This document shows, one piece after another, positions 1 to 16,647 of a stretch of 64,000 bases of DNA. The notes under the pieces were generated by a model. The model was given only the letters and a program-made list of their open reading frames with translations, did not search any database and was not told the origin of the DNA. The position numbers and the translations under genes are program-made. The DNA is taken from assembly GCA_026929865.2 (NCBI GenBank), contig CM049406.2:28432501-28496500 (forward strand), given 5' to 3'. Source of the stretch: Hyperoplus lanceolatus (Eukaryota > Chordata > Actinopteri > Uranoscopiformes > Ammodytidae). How positions within the stretch are numbered: position 1 is the stretch's first letter; each line of letters opens with the position of its first letter.

Positions 1-5103
<5,103 letters not shown>

Positions 5104-5212
5104 CATATCTGCAAAGCCCCAAAATCTAGATGTTGGACAAAAGCAGAGTCATTTTGACTCAAATTGACTTTGTTTTCATCCAACATCTAGATTTTGGGGC
5201 TTTGCAGATGTG
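5104..5212. repeat. Near-perfect foldback (34-bp arms, 41-bp spacer)
   Basis: Arm 5104-5137 and arm 5179-5212 are reverse complements at 33 of 34 positions; both contain CAAAGCCCCAAAATCTAGAT. The spacer holds a smaller palindrome (GAGTCA...TGACTC near 5146-5160). The pair may be the ends of a tiny foldback or MITE-like element. I see no clear target-site duplication, so the class is not assigned. Confidence 0.85.
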
Positions 5213-5560
5213 CTATTTTACGCATCATTAGTAAGATATTGATGGTTTTTCATATCTATTTAAACATTTTGGAAAATACTGTAATACAAAAAGTTTTTTG
5301 TTTTAATGTCAGTTATCAACTGGCAAAGTTTCATAATGATATCTATAAGTTCAAAAAATTCCCCATTAGCCCATCCCCATTCACCCCCATTCACTTAAAC
5401 AGTGGTTCTAATTTGCTATGTCGGCCGTGCTGTAGCTTTCCAGCAGCTTGTTGACAAGGTTGTCCACCCAGGTTGTGATCGTGGAAGGTCCTAGATGTCA
5501 TTTTTGGTGAACAACCTTTTACAACGCTCCATGTCTATAAAATCACTTTGCCCCCTGGGT
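5213..5560. other. Non-coding DNA between foldback and Tc1 end
   Basis: Holds a short iterated CCCCATT-type tract (about 5357-5396) and otherwise nothing recognised. It may be the interior of a decayed element whose right end is the Tc1-like terminus that follows. Confidence 0.35.
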
Positions 5561-5673
5561 AGTAGTTTATATTATAAAATCAAAATGTTCATTCTACTCA
5601 AACATATGCCTCTAAAGAGTAAACAAGAGACACTGAAGATTTGGAGTGGTCTCTTAATTTTTTTCCAGAGCTG
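5561..5673. mobile_element. Tc1-like inverted-repeat terminus (solo, truncated)
   Basis: The right edge ends CCAGAGCTG followed by TA, preceded by GTGGTCTCTTAATTTTTTTC. This resembles the terminus of fish Tc1-like elements that I know (family knowledge, not a search). No matching opposite terminus or transposase is visible nearby, so this is a solo remnant. Confidence 0.6.
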
Positions 5674-5675
5674 TA

Positions 5676-8600
5676 TATAGCCAAGGCTTGTCAATGCTGT
5701 ATTACATTGCCTCTGTTTGTTATGCATGCTTTTCTTATACATCTCCAATATCCAGCAGATGCCACCATCTGGGTTCTTAACCCAGACTTTAAACAGCTCC
5801 TCCAGAACTGCCTTTCAGCATGGAAAGTATTTCTCAACCACAATCCCTCCCATGAATTACCCATCTACTCTAGGATTTCTAACTGCTGGCTTTTACTGGA
5901 TCTTTAAGTTGTTTTAGGGTGTGTGTGTAATCATGAGTTTTTTTATACTGGTGTATAAATACTTTTTGCCATCAACATCAATAGATGAAAATCAAAGCAG
6001 CGTGTGTGAAATGCAGCAAAACCTGTGTTGTTAGCCAGTGTAATCAGGCCAGTAAATTAGCACTAAACACCCCCCGAGAGGTGGGAATGACAATCTGTCA
6101 GAAAACGCTGCGGTCCTGACCAGCTGTAGCCGGCTTTAAAATGGGGGTCGCGGTGAACTCCTGACATGTTGGGGGCTTATCTGGGGTATGCAGAAGGCAC
6201 AACAATGAACTTATCACCCATCCAGCCACTTGGCGGGATGTAGCCGCAACCCCCGCTACGCTGCTTCTGACCGCGAGCCGCCTTCGGTTCATTGATCATA
6301 CACACACAGCAGAACCTCATCTAGGGAACAGTGAGCTTTTCAGACCGCAGGCTACCGGGCTTTAGAAAAAAAATACATTTTGGCTATACGAGCTGTTAGT
6401 GGAGAAAAAAAAGTGAAGAGAAAGAAGTTCAATAACTTTGCAGGGACCTCCACGCCCTGCATGTCAACTAGCTTCCAGGATTTTGATTGAAGCTCGGCAC
6501 TAACCCACAGCAGGGCTTTTTTCTATTCCTTCTTTTTTTCCTATCCCTTTGTTGTTGAATGGGTTACAGCACCACACAAATAAATAAAGGTTGCAGTAGT
6601 AGGGTTCCATGGTCAGAACAAAAAAAATGTTTGGGACAAAACTCGAAAACAAATATGATTCTAGAAGTGTATTCGCTGGAGTTGAAGCCTTGAAAGTAGC
6701 AACAGAGATGAGGTGTCAGAGGGGAGATGAAGAAGCACCGTCCCATACAGGCAATTTTGTAAAGCACACAATGTGATTTTGCGTGCAGAATTGCAAAACG
6801 GAGAAGGTTATTCTAATACCCAACAGATGCATTATGCTCTGACACAGTTTCTGTCACCATAGATAAGATATTCCAGGGCCACTGCAGACAGTACAGAGAA
6901 TTAATTCAGGCTTTGTATGAGGAACCGGAAAACCTCTTAAACCTGATGTGATGGGATTTTTTGTATACATATTCTATCCGTCTGTATTTCTACAATCAAT
7001 TAAGGCAAACCACTGCAGGTGAATAGGGTAACACTTTTAACTTTGCCAGTTGATTAATGAAATCAAAACAATATTTTTTTTGTGTTACATTTTTTTGTAA
7101 TGTTTAATATAAATGCAAATATGGCTATATCTAACTGATTATGTGGACATTTGTATCTATAACAACTAACAATCAAGATGTTGGTGGATAAATATTTCTC
7201 ATTATAGCCTTAACTAACCCTATGATGGGCTATCGGTTCACATCCAAGCTTCGAAAGCATTGGCATGATAGCTTGCACCTATTTTAGTACAGTATTTTAT
7301 TGAGTAATGTATTTTAATGTGTTCTATGTGTGTGTGTGTGTATGTTGGATGTGAGTTGACCATCTGAGTCCATAATAAAGATTATTATATTAAGACAAAA
7401 TTCAAATCTTTATTTAATGCTTACAACATACAGTATTAATGTCCAGCGTTTTTACAGAACTGATTTTGGATACCGCCTTTTCTCATTTTATGAATCAAGA
7501 AAGACTATGTATAGTTCCTAAAAATGTAATTATCCGCATGTTTGTAAGAACAAAACTCTTATTAAACACTCAATATTGTGCCAAGAATGCTTATGGTTAT
7601 TTTAGTCGATGTAGGTGTTTTAGAAATTGACATTTTTGGTTTTGAAAAAACAAATGTTAAGATACTGGCTTATAAAGATGGTTTTATAGAAGAAATATAC
7701 AGATGCAAACAGCCATAGCTTAGTAAAATAAACACCTACATGTACATGTTGTACCATATATGTATGAAAGAAGAAATGTGATGAATGCAAAATTGACCAC
7801 TGCTTTAAAATGCAATGTTTTGCCTGCAGTGTCTCCGCCTTAAGCAATAAGGGTGGCCCTAGTGTTAGGCATGTATACTAGCATGACCCCCCTGTAATTT
7901 TCAATTTTCAAACATATCCTTATTATCGAAGCCTTTTGTACTTTCATTCTGGCTGATCCTACTATCATCTCAGATTCTCTCCATCCTGTCTAGAGGAAAG
8001 ATGGGAGTGATCGTCACATCACACGGAACATGGAGACTTGCCCCACGCAATCTCGAACGTTGAAGCAAATTGAAGGTGATTTTCAATAACTGCACTGACG
8101 AGCGGCAATAGGCGGATGAGAGCCATTTGCTTCCGTCTGACAGGCTGTAATAAGAGAGGCATTGCGACGTTCTTCGTGTTTCAAGTGGATCGTGTCTTGG
8201 TTTACTCTGCCTGCTTGAAGAAGATTTTAACCAGTCTGGATTAGATGGATGTTGTGGTGTATGCGTGAAATGCATTTTGAAAGCAGTTATGTTAGCACTC
8301 CTGTGTGCATTTTAAATCTAGTATTCAAGTTCAGACAAACCCTTTCTAAAGAACTTAAGCAATTTGTCACATTCTGCTTGACTTAAAAAAACACAGTCCC
8401 AGATGGCTGTGGTATAAAGACAAGCACAAACATCAGTAAAATTAGTCTTCAGTCCTGATGAAAAATACATTAAGTGATGAATAGTTTATTAGGAAATATC
8501 TGTACGTGCTTTTTGATTGGACTTAAAAGCCATTTCGCATTCTTTATTGAAGCAAATGGTAACGATAAACCTTCATTGTTTCCACTTGCAATATCTTAAC

Positions 8601-8927
8601 ATGCATACTTATTGTCTGAACTTATTATTTACCCAATGAGGTAGGCCTATACTGTATACTGTTCTCATTTAAGTCAATCTAAAAGTTAAATGGGCCTGTC
8701 TTCATTTAGCCATTCGAATAAATGTGTTTCTGTGGGCCCTGGCTGAACAATTGAAAAATACAGTATCAAAACAATAAGACAAATCTCAAATAACATTTGA
8801 TAATTTTGTCAAAAAAGGAAAAAAAAAATCTCTAAAGATATCAAGAACTGCAAGAATTATCATGGTCACCATCAGCCCCAAATTGTGGGTGTGCATTTGT
8901 GGTTAATAGGGACTAGTCTGTTAAACT
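5676..8927. other. Unique non-coding DNA
   Basis: No gene recognised. A relatively GC-rich block lies at about 6060-6360. A high-complexity block at 7960-8280 includes a 101-codon minus-strand open frame that matches nothing I know. A short TG tract sits near 7327. Either block could be a conserved non-coding element, but the sequence alone does not show it. Confidence 0.5.
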
Positions 8928-8931
8928 TTAA

Positions 8932-9537
8932 AGAGGACCTATGATGCTTTTTGACTTTTATGACCTATAAACGTTGTTATGATGATTCATAGTCATGCTT
9001 AACCATACTAAATTATCAAATAATGACTTACATGCATTTCGACATATTCCCTGCTGACCGTCTGGGGTGTCTGTGCAGAGCACTAAACACTATTCTAGCC
9101 AGTCGAGAAGTCACGTCTTCAAAGCGGTCTACCCTTTCATAATTTGTGACGTCGCATAAAACTTTGTGACGTCTCCACGCGGATGTTTCCATGTATGGTA
9201 AGGCTGTCACTTCCCTGTTCGCGTCTGCCTCGCGCCCTTATAGGTCCATGCTCGCGCTTCCCGCCACTGAAAGTGTTCCGGAAGGAAGGTAACCAATCAC
9301 AACGGAGTGGGGTTTGCAGGAGGGGGGGGGGGAGGGGAGCGGAGATGGCCGAAGCACAGGCGGAGGGAGCCGAAGCACACACACTCAAGTGTTGACAGGA
9401 TGTGCTGGATCGCCAAAATAAGAGAAAGAGCTTCCCGAAAATCTACATAGTTTTTTGTGATGTGATTCGTGTCAGGTTGCTCTATAGCAGTGTAAAACAA
9501 GAAATTAAGACCAGAAAAGTAGCATAATAGGTCCTCT
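8932..9537. mobile_element. Non-autonomous piggyBac-like element with TTAA duplication
   Basis: The left end AGAGGACCTATGATGCT and the right end AGCATAATAGGTCCTCT are inverted repeats. Each is flanked by TTAA (8928-8931 and 9538-9541), the target duplication of piggyBac (Kolobok also uses TTAA). The 606-bp interior is GC-richer, with repeated TGACGTC-like sites near 9090-9175 and a G run near 9322. It has no transposase frame, so it would have needed proteins supplied in trans. Confidence 0.85.
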
Positions 9538-9541
9538 TTAA

Positions 9542-9883
9542 CCACCCTATATTGTTTCGAGGATTGGGGGGAACACTGGGCTGGCCTGTTTTAATTTCTT
9601 TGAACCAATCACAATCGTCTAAGCCCAGGAAGCCGCAATGTGTCTTTTCAAAATGTTGCAATTTGGTGCAGACAATGGACCTATTATAAAACATTCCGAC
9701 CAACACCGTTAACGTTGCTCGCCATGTGTGTGCAACAACATTATGAGCTGGATACTATCAAACACACACACACACGCACATTCGGTTGTTTCCCGTTCTG
9801 AGAGGAGCATAAACGGTAGGCTACAGTGGGGACAGGAAGGGGTAAGCGGAGGAGTTTTAGCTTAGCACCCTAGTGCTAAGCCT
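9542..9883. other. Unique non-coding DNA
   Basis: Short CA tract near 9762-9776 and a small hairpin at about 9861-9884 (GCTTAGCAC/GTGCTAAGC). Nothing else recognised. Confidence 0.45.
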
Positions 9884-10020
9884 ACCCTGCGTGGTAGCTG
9901 CTGCTATTGGTGTATGAATGTGTGTGTGACTGGGTGAATGTGTACAAAAAACAATGTAAAGCGCTTTGGGTCTGTGATAAACGGAGATATAGCGCTATAC
10001 AAGTCCATTTACCATTTACC
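9884..10020 (+). mobile_element. 3' tail of an L2/CR1-like LINE (5' truncated)
   Basis: The order is an ATGAATGTGTGTGTGA stretch, a GGGTGAATGTG stretch, TGTAAAGCGCTTTGGG, then AGCGCTATACAAGTCCATTT and a CATTTACC repeat. This matches the conserved 3' end of teleost CR1/L2-like LINEs as I know them: paired GCGCT boxes ahead of a short tandem tail. No coding part remains, so this is a 5'-truncated copy in the plus orientation. Confidence 0.7.
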
Positions 10021-11234
10021 GTTTTACGACGGTATCTGTTAGAACCACAAAACCAGTTGTCTATATCCGGTTAGCCAGAATATCTGAGAGCTTCATTAGT
10101 CCCTCTTAAACTTTAACATGTTATATCCTGTGGTTTTCTGCTATGTCAAGAAAATCAACTTTATTCACATCTCAATTATGTTGTGTATACACATCCACAT
10201 CATTCCTATCTAAACTTCCCATGTCAAGTTACATGCCAGGTTGTTCAGCAAATTAGGAAGTACAAAATAATCACAGTTTGGATCTCAGATCTGTAGAATC
10301 TGTGGAAAAATTTTTCTACGTAGAAGACTGCTGTATGGTAGCTGGTGTAGAAATCTACCTATAAATCACTCAAAAATTACACTAGGTCTTGACAATGTTG
10401 GCTTGATCATAAATGGAGGATTTTGGTGAACATTTTGCCTTGAACGCTGTGTTCTGCTACCTCTAAAGCCATCCCTGTGTCTAATCTTAATTAAACATAT
10501 GTGTAATTGTGTCAGATCTAATCACCGGTCTCATAATCATCTGCACCTTGGCTTACTTTCAGTATGGATCCACCATGTCTAAACATATTAAGCAAACAAC
10601 TAAATCACTTGCAAAGCTCCAACCCACGACAAATTGCCGACAAGCTTGCATTTGGTGTTTGCTTTCTGTTTTGTTAAATTGGTGTTGGCCAGAAGCATGG
10701 TGGTAACAAAGGCTGCATGGCAGGACACCGCCACGCTAATACCAAACACAAAGACACCACCCACTGTGTCAAAGTCACACATGCTGAAGTGTGATTACAA
10801 AGCCTATAAAAAAAGCATGTGATTTCCTCCCGACAGACCTGCAAAACATCACATTATTTTACCAAAATGAATGGGACTCAATGAATATATTCATTCATTT
10901 TAAGAAAATAACTAAATTAACCTCCATGTGGGTTATTTACAATCACATTGGGGTAATAAACTTTTTACTTTTCAGACATGTTAAAATGAAATATTTGGTA
11001 TTATGGAACTATTTTGGTTCATTCACTTTGTTCTGTTTTTTTAATCAACAAAAACAAAATGTTCGAAAAATAAAACATTTAAACCACATATATATTGAAG
11101 CTGAAATTTGTTGTTGATTATTTTATTGTATAAATTACTCTGATTTATGGTGCATTCCACTGTTTTAAGACAATGTTCACCTCCATAATGCGAGTAATTC
11201 TCAGCATGAAAACAGTTTTAGGCCCTTTGTGGAT
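10021..11234. other. Unique AT-rich non-coding DNA
   Basis: No recognisable feature. The open frame at 10791-11117 (108 codons) is AT-rich and hydrophobic by composition and resembles nothing known. Confidence 0.5.
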
Positions 11235-11290
11235 CTATATATATATATATATAGAATATATATAGAATATATATATATATATAATGTATA
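11235..11290. repeat. (TA)n tract with GAA interruptions
   Basis: Alternating TA runs are broken twice by GAATATA. It also produces the low-complexity tail of a spurious minus-strand frame (11201-11605). Confidence 0.9.
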
Positions 11291-13439
11291 TTTACTTATC
11301 ATAGCAGCCATCTGTTGGGCATCAGAACAAGTGAATAAGAAGTGATAAAGAAGGGATGCTCTGTGCTGGGGACTGGGGGAAGAGTTGCTGTGAAATTGAC
11401 TTTTAATATGATGTTTAATTATGTTATCATATTTTTTGTCAGAATGTGTAGTTAGTGGCTGATGAGGGAATGAGATGCAGGTGGGGAAGTGGGTAAGGCA
11501 CTGATAAAAAATATAAAGGGTCTGGAGAATGGGAAGTGGACATAGAGAGACTCTCAGCCAGTTGTTGTTAGCTGCTAGTGCCAGCTTCATAGCAGTCCGT
11601 CTCAAGTCACAGCAAAGGCATCTGTTGGCTACTTTCTGTTAGTTGTCAGCAGTAGTCATGTCCCACATAACAGTCCTCCAGGACTTTACTGAAATGATGC
11701 TGCGGTATGTGGTCAATTCATCTTTTCATTTGAACAAAAGGGGCCATTGGAAAGGCAGCTTGAGTTAACAGAAACAGGTTAGGTAAATTAGGTAACTGAA
11801 ATGTGTTTGGAATGCATTTACAATGGCATACATCTTTCATTTTTTGTATAAAATATCAAAATATAGAACCACATTTAATACTAGATGTTTTGCGTGTCTG
11901 AATCCCTGTACCATATACTTTGATTTTTACATTTCTTAACACTTCGGCCAACAGTCCCTCAACGTTATGGAATTGAAATAATAAATCAATGCACCTGAAC
12001 TCTCATTGCAATAAAAAAATAAGACAACGGTAGTTTTCAGGATCTTTTGTATGTATAAGTTTAGTTGATATGCAACGGATAGAGTTCTGCAATCTGTAAG
12101 CAGTGATGTAGACAAAGTTTTACAAAGTTTGGTTTTATCATGCAAATTATCTCCCTTTACTGTGTGCAGGTAGACAGACTTACTTGTAACAAATGATTAC
12201 CTTAATCCGTCTACGAAACAAGCTGCTGATGAATTATGCAAATGCTACATCTGTTTTTGCAAGAAATGAATCTCTGTGGAAAATGGGACTGTCGCCCATA
12301 ATGCAAGATCCATCCTCAGACGTCAGCAGCGGACCGACGCTGATTCGATGAGCTCTTGCAGGAGCAGCGATTGGCAGAAAGCCATCAGCAGTAAGTTGGG
12401 CCCCATTTCAACACAACAGACTGACAGTATCTGTGAAGGGCCATGCGGTTGGTCACACAAAGTGCCTTAAAATCATGGGATGTGTGTAAGCATGTTACTG
12501 TTTTCACATTCATGAATAATTGAATTTGCTAGAATCCCATAACAGAATGGGAAGAAATGCAAAATAACTGCTGCTCTGACGAAAGAGACAGACATTCTAC
12601 CACAAGGACATTAGGCCAGGATTTTGACATACCAAATACATGAGTACAACGTTTTTCTAGTGAATTCAAATACACTCAAACACTTTTGACAAAGGATATT
12701 TTTTTTCACATTTTCTTTTATAATGTTACTATTCACTTGCTTTATAAATGTTATCTTCTCATTGGTTATTCTCCTCCATAATTGTATTCATTGCAGTACT
12801 GGAAACACTAAAAAGATGTATTCCATTAAAGCTATGTTACTGAGAAATTATTCATCCCGTTTAAATTGGAAAATTCCACATTTTATAAAAGTTGATAACA
12901 AAATTTCAGAATCAGCCATACAGAAAATAAATCACAATTTGTAATGGCCAATATATGATTTCTATCAACATATCTGGAAGAATAAGTGATACACACGACA
13001 TGTCTACAAAAATACAAAATGTTGCCGTTTTTCTTTCCAGTATCTGCTTGCGCTTATAAAGCATCCTATGATGCTTGGTTAAGTTTAGGCCACTTTAAAG
13101 TGCTCAACATTGGGGAAAGATGGTGGCCTCGAAGAAATATTAAAAATCACCAAAAAGGACATGCTAAAACTCCAAATATAATCCGCAAACTCAGTGCACC
13201 TAGTAAACAACACATCACACACCTTGACTACCTCCCTATGATTTCTATGTTCAACAAAATCGTACAAAAAGGCCCCTTTGATTCATATATTGAATACATT
13301 ATAATTAGCTATGGTAAATGTCAGAAGAAAAAACATTATGCAAAGGAGTTGGTGGTTATTTCTACACCCTATCCTGCTTCTCAAATTGCCCCTGCATGAT
13401 CAAAAAGCAGAGAACCTTTAAAACAAAATAGCCAATAGA
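11291..13439. other. Unique non-coding DNA with one possible exon-like block
   Basis: No known protein is encoded. The block 12180-12475 is unusually complex, contains ATTATGCAAAT, and has an open frame from 12276 (MENGTVAHNARSIL...) that crosses a GTAAGT at 12390. This could be a non-coding-RNA exon end or chance. The 137-codon frame at 12986-13399 is AT-rich and unrecognised. Confidence 0.4.
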
Positions 13440-13760
13440 AAAAAAAGGTTTGATCTAGGATCCCCCAGGGGAATCTAATTTGTCACTCCCTTATTCCTCA
13501 GTCGGTTTTGAGATCAGCTGCATGCATGCTGACATCCATTAGCCCGACTGACCCTGTGCTTCATACATCCCTGACATTAATATTCCTTTGAACTTAATGT
13601 CAGGTTAATCCGTGCAGGCACCCAACCCCCTTGCTGAGGGGCCAAGGTGAATGTTAATTATTATGGGAGCAAATTGACTTTCAAGTTCAGAGGTTGTATT
13701 ACTTAGGAAAAAAGGCGAGTTGATGTTGCATTGGCATAAATCGCCTTAAGAACCGTCCTG
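13440..13760. other. High-complexity block, candidate conserved non-coding element
   Basis: The sequence is balanced in composition, without repeats or coding frames. It holds GCATGCATGC, GACATTAATATTCC, TTAATGTCAGGTTAATCC and TTAATTATTATGGG, the sort of homeodomain-rich content common in vertebrate developmental enhancers. This is inference from texture only; a comparison with other fish genomes would settle it. Confidence 0.3.
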
Positions 13761-14997
13761 TGGCTCCTTCTTAGACATATCCACAACCCCTTGATCGTGA
13801 CTGTAACACAGCTGGAACGTGGGTTGCTGACCGAAGTTCAAGTAAAATCCCCCTCTTTGATTGGTCTAATCTAGGGGGGATATTATGATTCAAACAAAAA
13901 ATTTAAAAGTCTAGACCTTTGAAATATTGAACGGGGTTTTCAAGTAAATGTAATCGTCTGCACTTACAGTAGATGGAATATGAAGTGTCAATGAGAGTTC
14001 ACGCTTCCAGAACTTGAATGGTGAAAGCTCTGAAATATTTGTCAGAATGACGATGCAGATGCTGTCTATAGGTAGACAACTTTATTACAGATTGAAATAT
14101 GAAACTATTGGATAATCAGAATGTTTCTATTCTTAATTACTAACCCTGGTTACTGCCTAAATACCTTCAAAACTAACAACATCCCCATCAGTGTCAGTGT
14201 GTTAAGTACTATAAGAAGCATTGTCATATACAATGCTAGATCAAGATGGTACACATTAGGGCTACCTTGTTAAAAGACATAGCATAAACACAATAAAGCA
14301 TTTCATTTAAGTTATACTGTATTGTTGCTACATGGTTAAGTCAAGAATTGCAATTAATACAAGTCATAATATGTTGACTGTGGATAATTTCCATTATTAG
14401 AATAATGTTAAATATCCTCAAGTTTCACTTAAAAAATCGGTCTAGTTCGATAATTTACAGTCCCATTTTGATTTCCTGATGTATCAATTGAACTATCTCA
14501 AAGAGAAGCTGTATCTTTCTATTCATCCCTAATTACTAAGAGTATCACCATGGCTTATCACATGTCGAATTGCATAATTATTATGTACATAAATTACATA
14601 ATTATCATGTACTTAAAGTACAAGTATATTGGAGAAAATAGAATTGGTGTATAGAACAGTACAGTTTAATCTCATAAAGCTGTAAGCATTGCTATTCCAC
14701 TCACTTTCTACATTTTCTTTAAAGCATAAACAGTGTAGTCAGTTGACATAATTAACCCATATATCAGTAGTTACAGAAGTTCAAAGTTCAATTTAATGAG
14801 CTAAAATAAACGTGTTAAAGAATTATTCGGTCTGCTGTGAAGGTTTTGAGAAGTTGAAGAGAAGATTGCATGTACGTATTGTTTTAAAGAGAAGTATGAT
14901 ACAATTTAAGTAAATACACTTATTCACTTTCTTGCTGAGAGTAAAACGATAATATTGAAACAACTTTATGCTAAGTATAATGGTTACGGCTAGCAGC
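13761..14997. other. Unique AT-rich non-coding DNA
   Basis: Nothing recognised except an imperfect local duplication of CATAATTATYATGTAC at about 14572-14615. Confidence 0.5.
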
Positions 14998-15085
14998 CAA
15001 TTAGCTTGGCTTAGCTTAGCACCAGCCTTGGAAACAAGAGGGAAACAACTTACCCGGCTCTAGTGAAAGGTGTCAAAATCTATAG
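14998..15085 (+). repeat. Diverged copy of a dispersed fish repeat
   Basis: TTAGCTTGGCTTAGCTTAGC followed by CTTGGAAACAAGAGGGAAAC and CCGGCTCTAGTGAAAGGTG resembles a common teleost dispersed repeat (TTAGCTTAGCATAAAGACTG type). The recognition is from memory and the copy is diverged. Ends and class are not defined. Confidence 0.4.
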
Positions 15086-15267
15086 AATTATTTTTGTACT
15101 TTTCAAGATCTTTTGTATTTTTATACAGGCATGTTTATCCCATAATTCATCCAATTGTTCTATACTGTAAATGTGTATTGCAATTACATTAAAATTAATC
15201 TATTATTACACTCTTATTATTATCTAAATTATATTTTATACACTTTTATACCTTTTTAAACATTTTC

Positions 15268-15330
15268 TTCTCTCTCTCTCTCCTCTCCTCTCTCTCTCTC
15301 TCCATCTCTCTAACTTCTTTTCCACACACA
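15268..15330. repeat. TC-rich pyrimidine tract
   Basis: Simple CT/CTC repeats, with a second short CTCTCT run near 15359. They lead toward the long C homopolymer. Confidence 0.85.
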
Positions 15331-15372
15331 CCTCCTCCACAGATCTTCCATTCATTCCATCTCTCTAGCAAA

Positions 15373-15374
<2 letters not shown>

Positions 15375-15444
<70 letters not shown>
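15375..15444. repeat. 70-base poly(C) homopolymer
   Basis: An uninterrupted run of 70 C. The polyglycine frame on the opposite strand is an artefact. A run this long can form i-motif/G-quadruplex structures and is hard to sequence, so the true length is uncertain. Confidence 0.95.
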
Positions 15445-15793
15445 ACACTTTTAAGAGAAGAACTAAAAATTGGACACGGGAACGTTGAGAGAACTGTTTA
15501 CACCATTTTCCCCACTCAATCAATAACACGACACTCTCGGAGAATAAGTAAGAGTCTTCCTACCTTCATCTTATTAACCGTCTATACCCCCTTTTCTCTC
15601 TTTACTTTTCTCCCTTTCACCCGGTGTTCTGCTTCAGGTCACTCGGTCAGCTACCCCACTTTTCGTCAAGGCATTATAGGTGATTAATCTGTTATTTTTT
15701 AATCCGTTATTTTTCTTGATTTTAATCGAAATTACGTAATTTAAGTAATTCAATGTCATCTATATTACAGCAAAAGAGATGTAGATCTGTAAC
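15445..15793. other. Unique non-coding DNA
   Basis: No recognisable feature between the C run and the SINE; includes two close ATCTGTTATTTTT-like repeats near 15686-15715. Confidence 0.45.
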
Positions 15794-15808
15794 CGTATGT
15801 CCTACTTT

Positions 15809-15996
15809 TTTTTTTTTAAAGATATTTTTTGGGCATTTTTATGCTTTATTTGATAGTGCAGAGAGACAGAGGTGAAATGGGGCAGAGAGGGGAGTGACAT
15901 GCAGAGAACGACCGCGGATGGGAATCGAACCCGGGTCTGCTGCTGGGCCCGGCCCGGGAGTGGGACGCCTTATTAACTGAGCTAAAGGCGCCCCCC
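15809..15996 (-). mobile_element. tRNA-derived SINE with 15-bp target-site duplication
   Basis: Read on the minus strand it starts with a tRNA-like head: TTTAGCTCAGTTAATAAGGC (A-box region) and GGTTCGATTCCCA (B box), both parts of an internal RNA polymerase III promoter. The body CTGCATGTCACTCCCCTCTC follows, then AATAAAGCATAAAAATG and an A-rich tail (T run at 15807-15817). It is flanked by the direct repeat CGTATGTCCTACTTT at 15794-15808 and 15997-16011, the mark of LINE-assisted retroposition. The 44-kb SINE is a relative in the opposite orientation. The perfect duplication suggests a fairly young insertion. Confidence 0.9.
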
Positions 15997-16011
15997 CGTA
16001 TGTCCTACTTT

Positions 16012-16560
16012 GACACAAACAGCAACAACCTACCTAGATATTTCGGGACATTTTCTTTCTGCCCCTAGACGTGGATGCTCACGTTATAGGCCTAGATTGA
16101 AGGTGCTGCTGGAGTAAACAAGCTATTGAGGGAACAGATCCATGCAACTTGTCGCCGGCATCACGGCAGTAAATCCTCCCAGCTCCTAAACCTGTGCACC
16201 CCCCCGCCCTCCCTGCTGGCACGCCGACACTCCGCTGTAGGAGTCATCAAAGAGGAGTGAGTAATAAAAGAGAAACACTGAAGAGCCTTGCTGCAACAGC
16301 ACTGTTATAGTGAGGGTTTCAATTGCCACAAGAGCCACCCAAACAAATGCACTCAAAACACTACAACTGTCCAATTTAGTTTGAGAAACACGTCCAATAT
16401 TCTATCCTGGCCAGGTTATATAACCTTAAATGTATTACACTGTGATCCAACACTATTTCGTTGTGTGAATTAAGTTGTATTTGTTTCAATTTTAGTTGTT
16501 TGGTTTTTGTTAAGATGTCAAATCACACATTGGGCCCAAGACTAAATTCAATCTTTCAAC
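16012..16560. other. Unique non-coding DNA
   Basis: No recognisable feature. The minus-strand frame at 16186-16374 starts in a C-rich patch and resembles nothing known. Confidence 0.45.
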
Positions 16561-16647
16561 TCTTCTATGAAGAAATATGACAGCCTTACTCTTCTATGAA
16601 GAAATATGACAGCCTTACTCTTCTATGAAGAAATATGACAGCCTTAC
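16561..16647. repeat. Minisatellite: three identical 29-bp units
   Basis: Units 16561-16589, 16590-16618 and 16619-16647 are identical and begin TCTTCTATGAAGAAATATGA. Each unit contains the small palindrome TTCTATGAA. Zero divergence between units points to recent expansion. Confidence 0.97.

Noticed and set aside
11201..11605. 134-codon minus-strand frame
   Set aside because: Its C-terminal third is translation of the (TA)n repeat; the rest resembles nothing known.
12986..13399. 137-codon plus-strand open frame
   Set aside because: AT-driven composition rich in Lys/Ile/Tyr, no recognisable motif, and no flanking gene structure.
15246..15446. Polyglycine protein
   Set aside because: Translation of the 70-base C run on the opposite strand.
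15960..15997. Free-standing tRNA gene
   Set aside because: A and B boxes are present, but the body, tail and 15-bp target duplication show a tRNA-derived SINE instead.
16561..16647. CRISPR array
   Set aside because: Three adjacent identical units with no spacers in a vertebrate context; a minisatellite.
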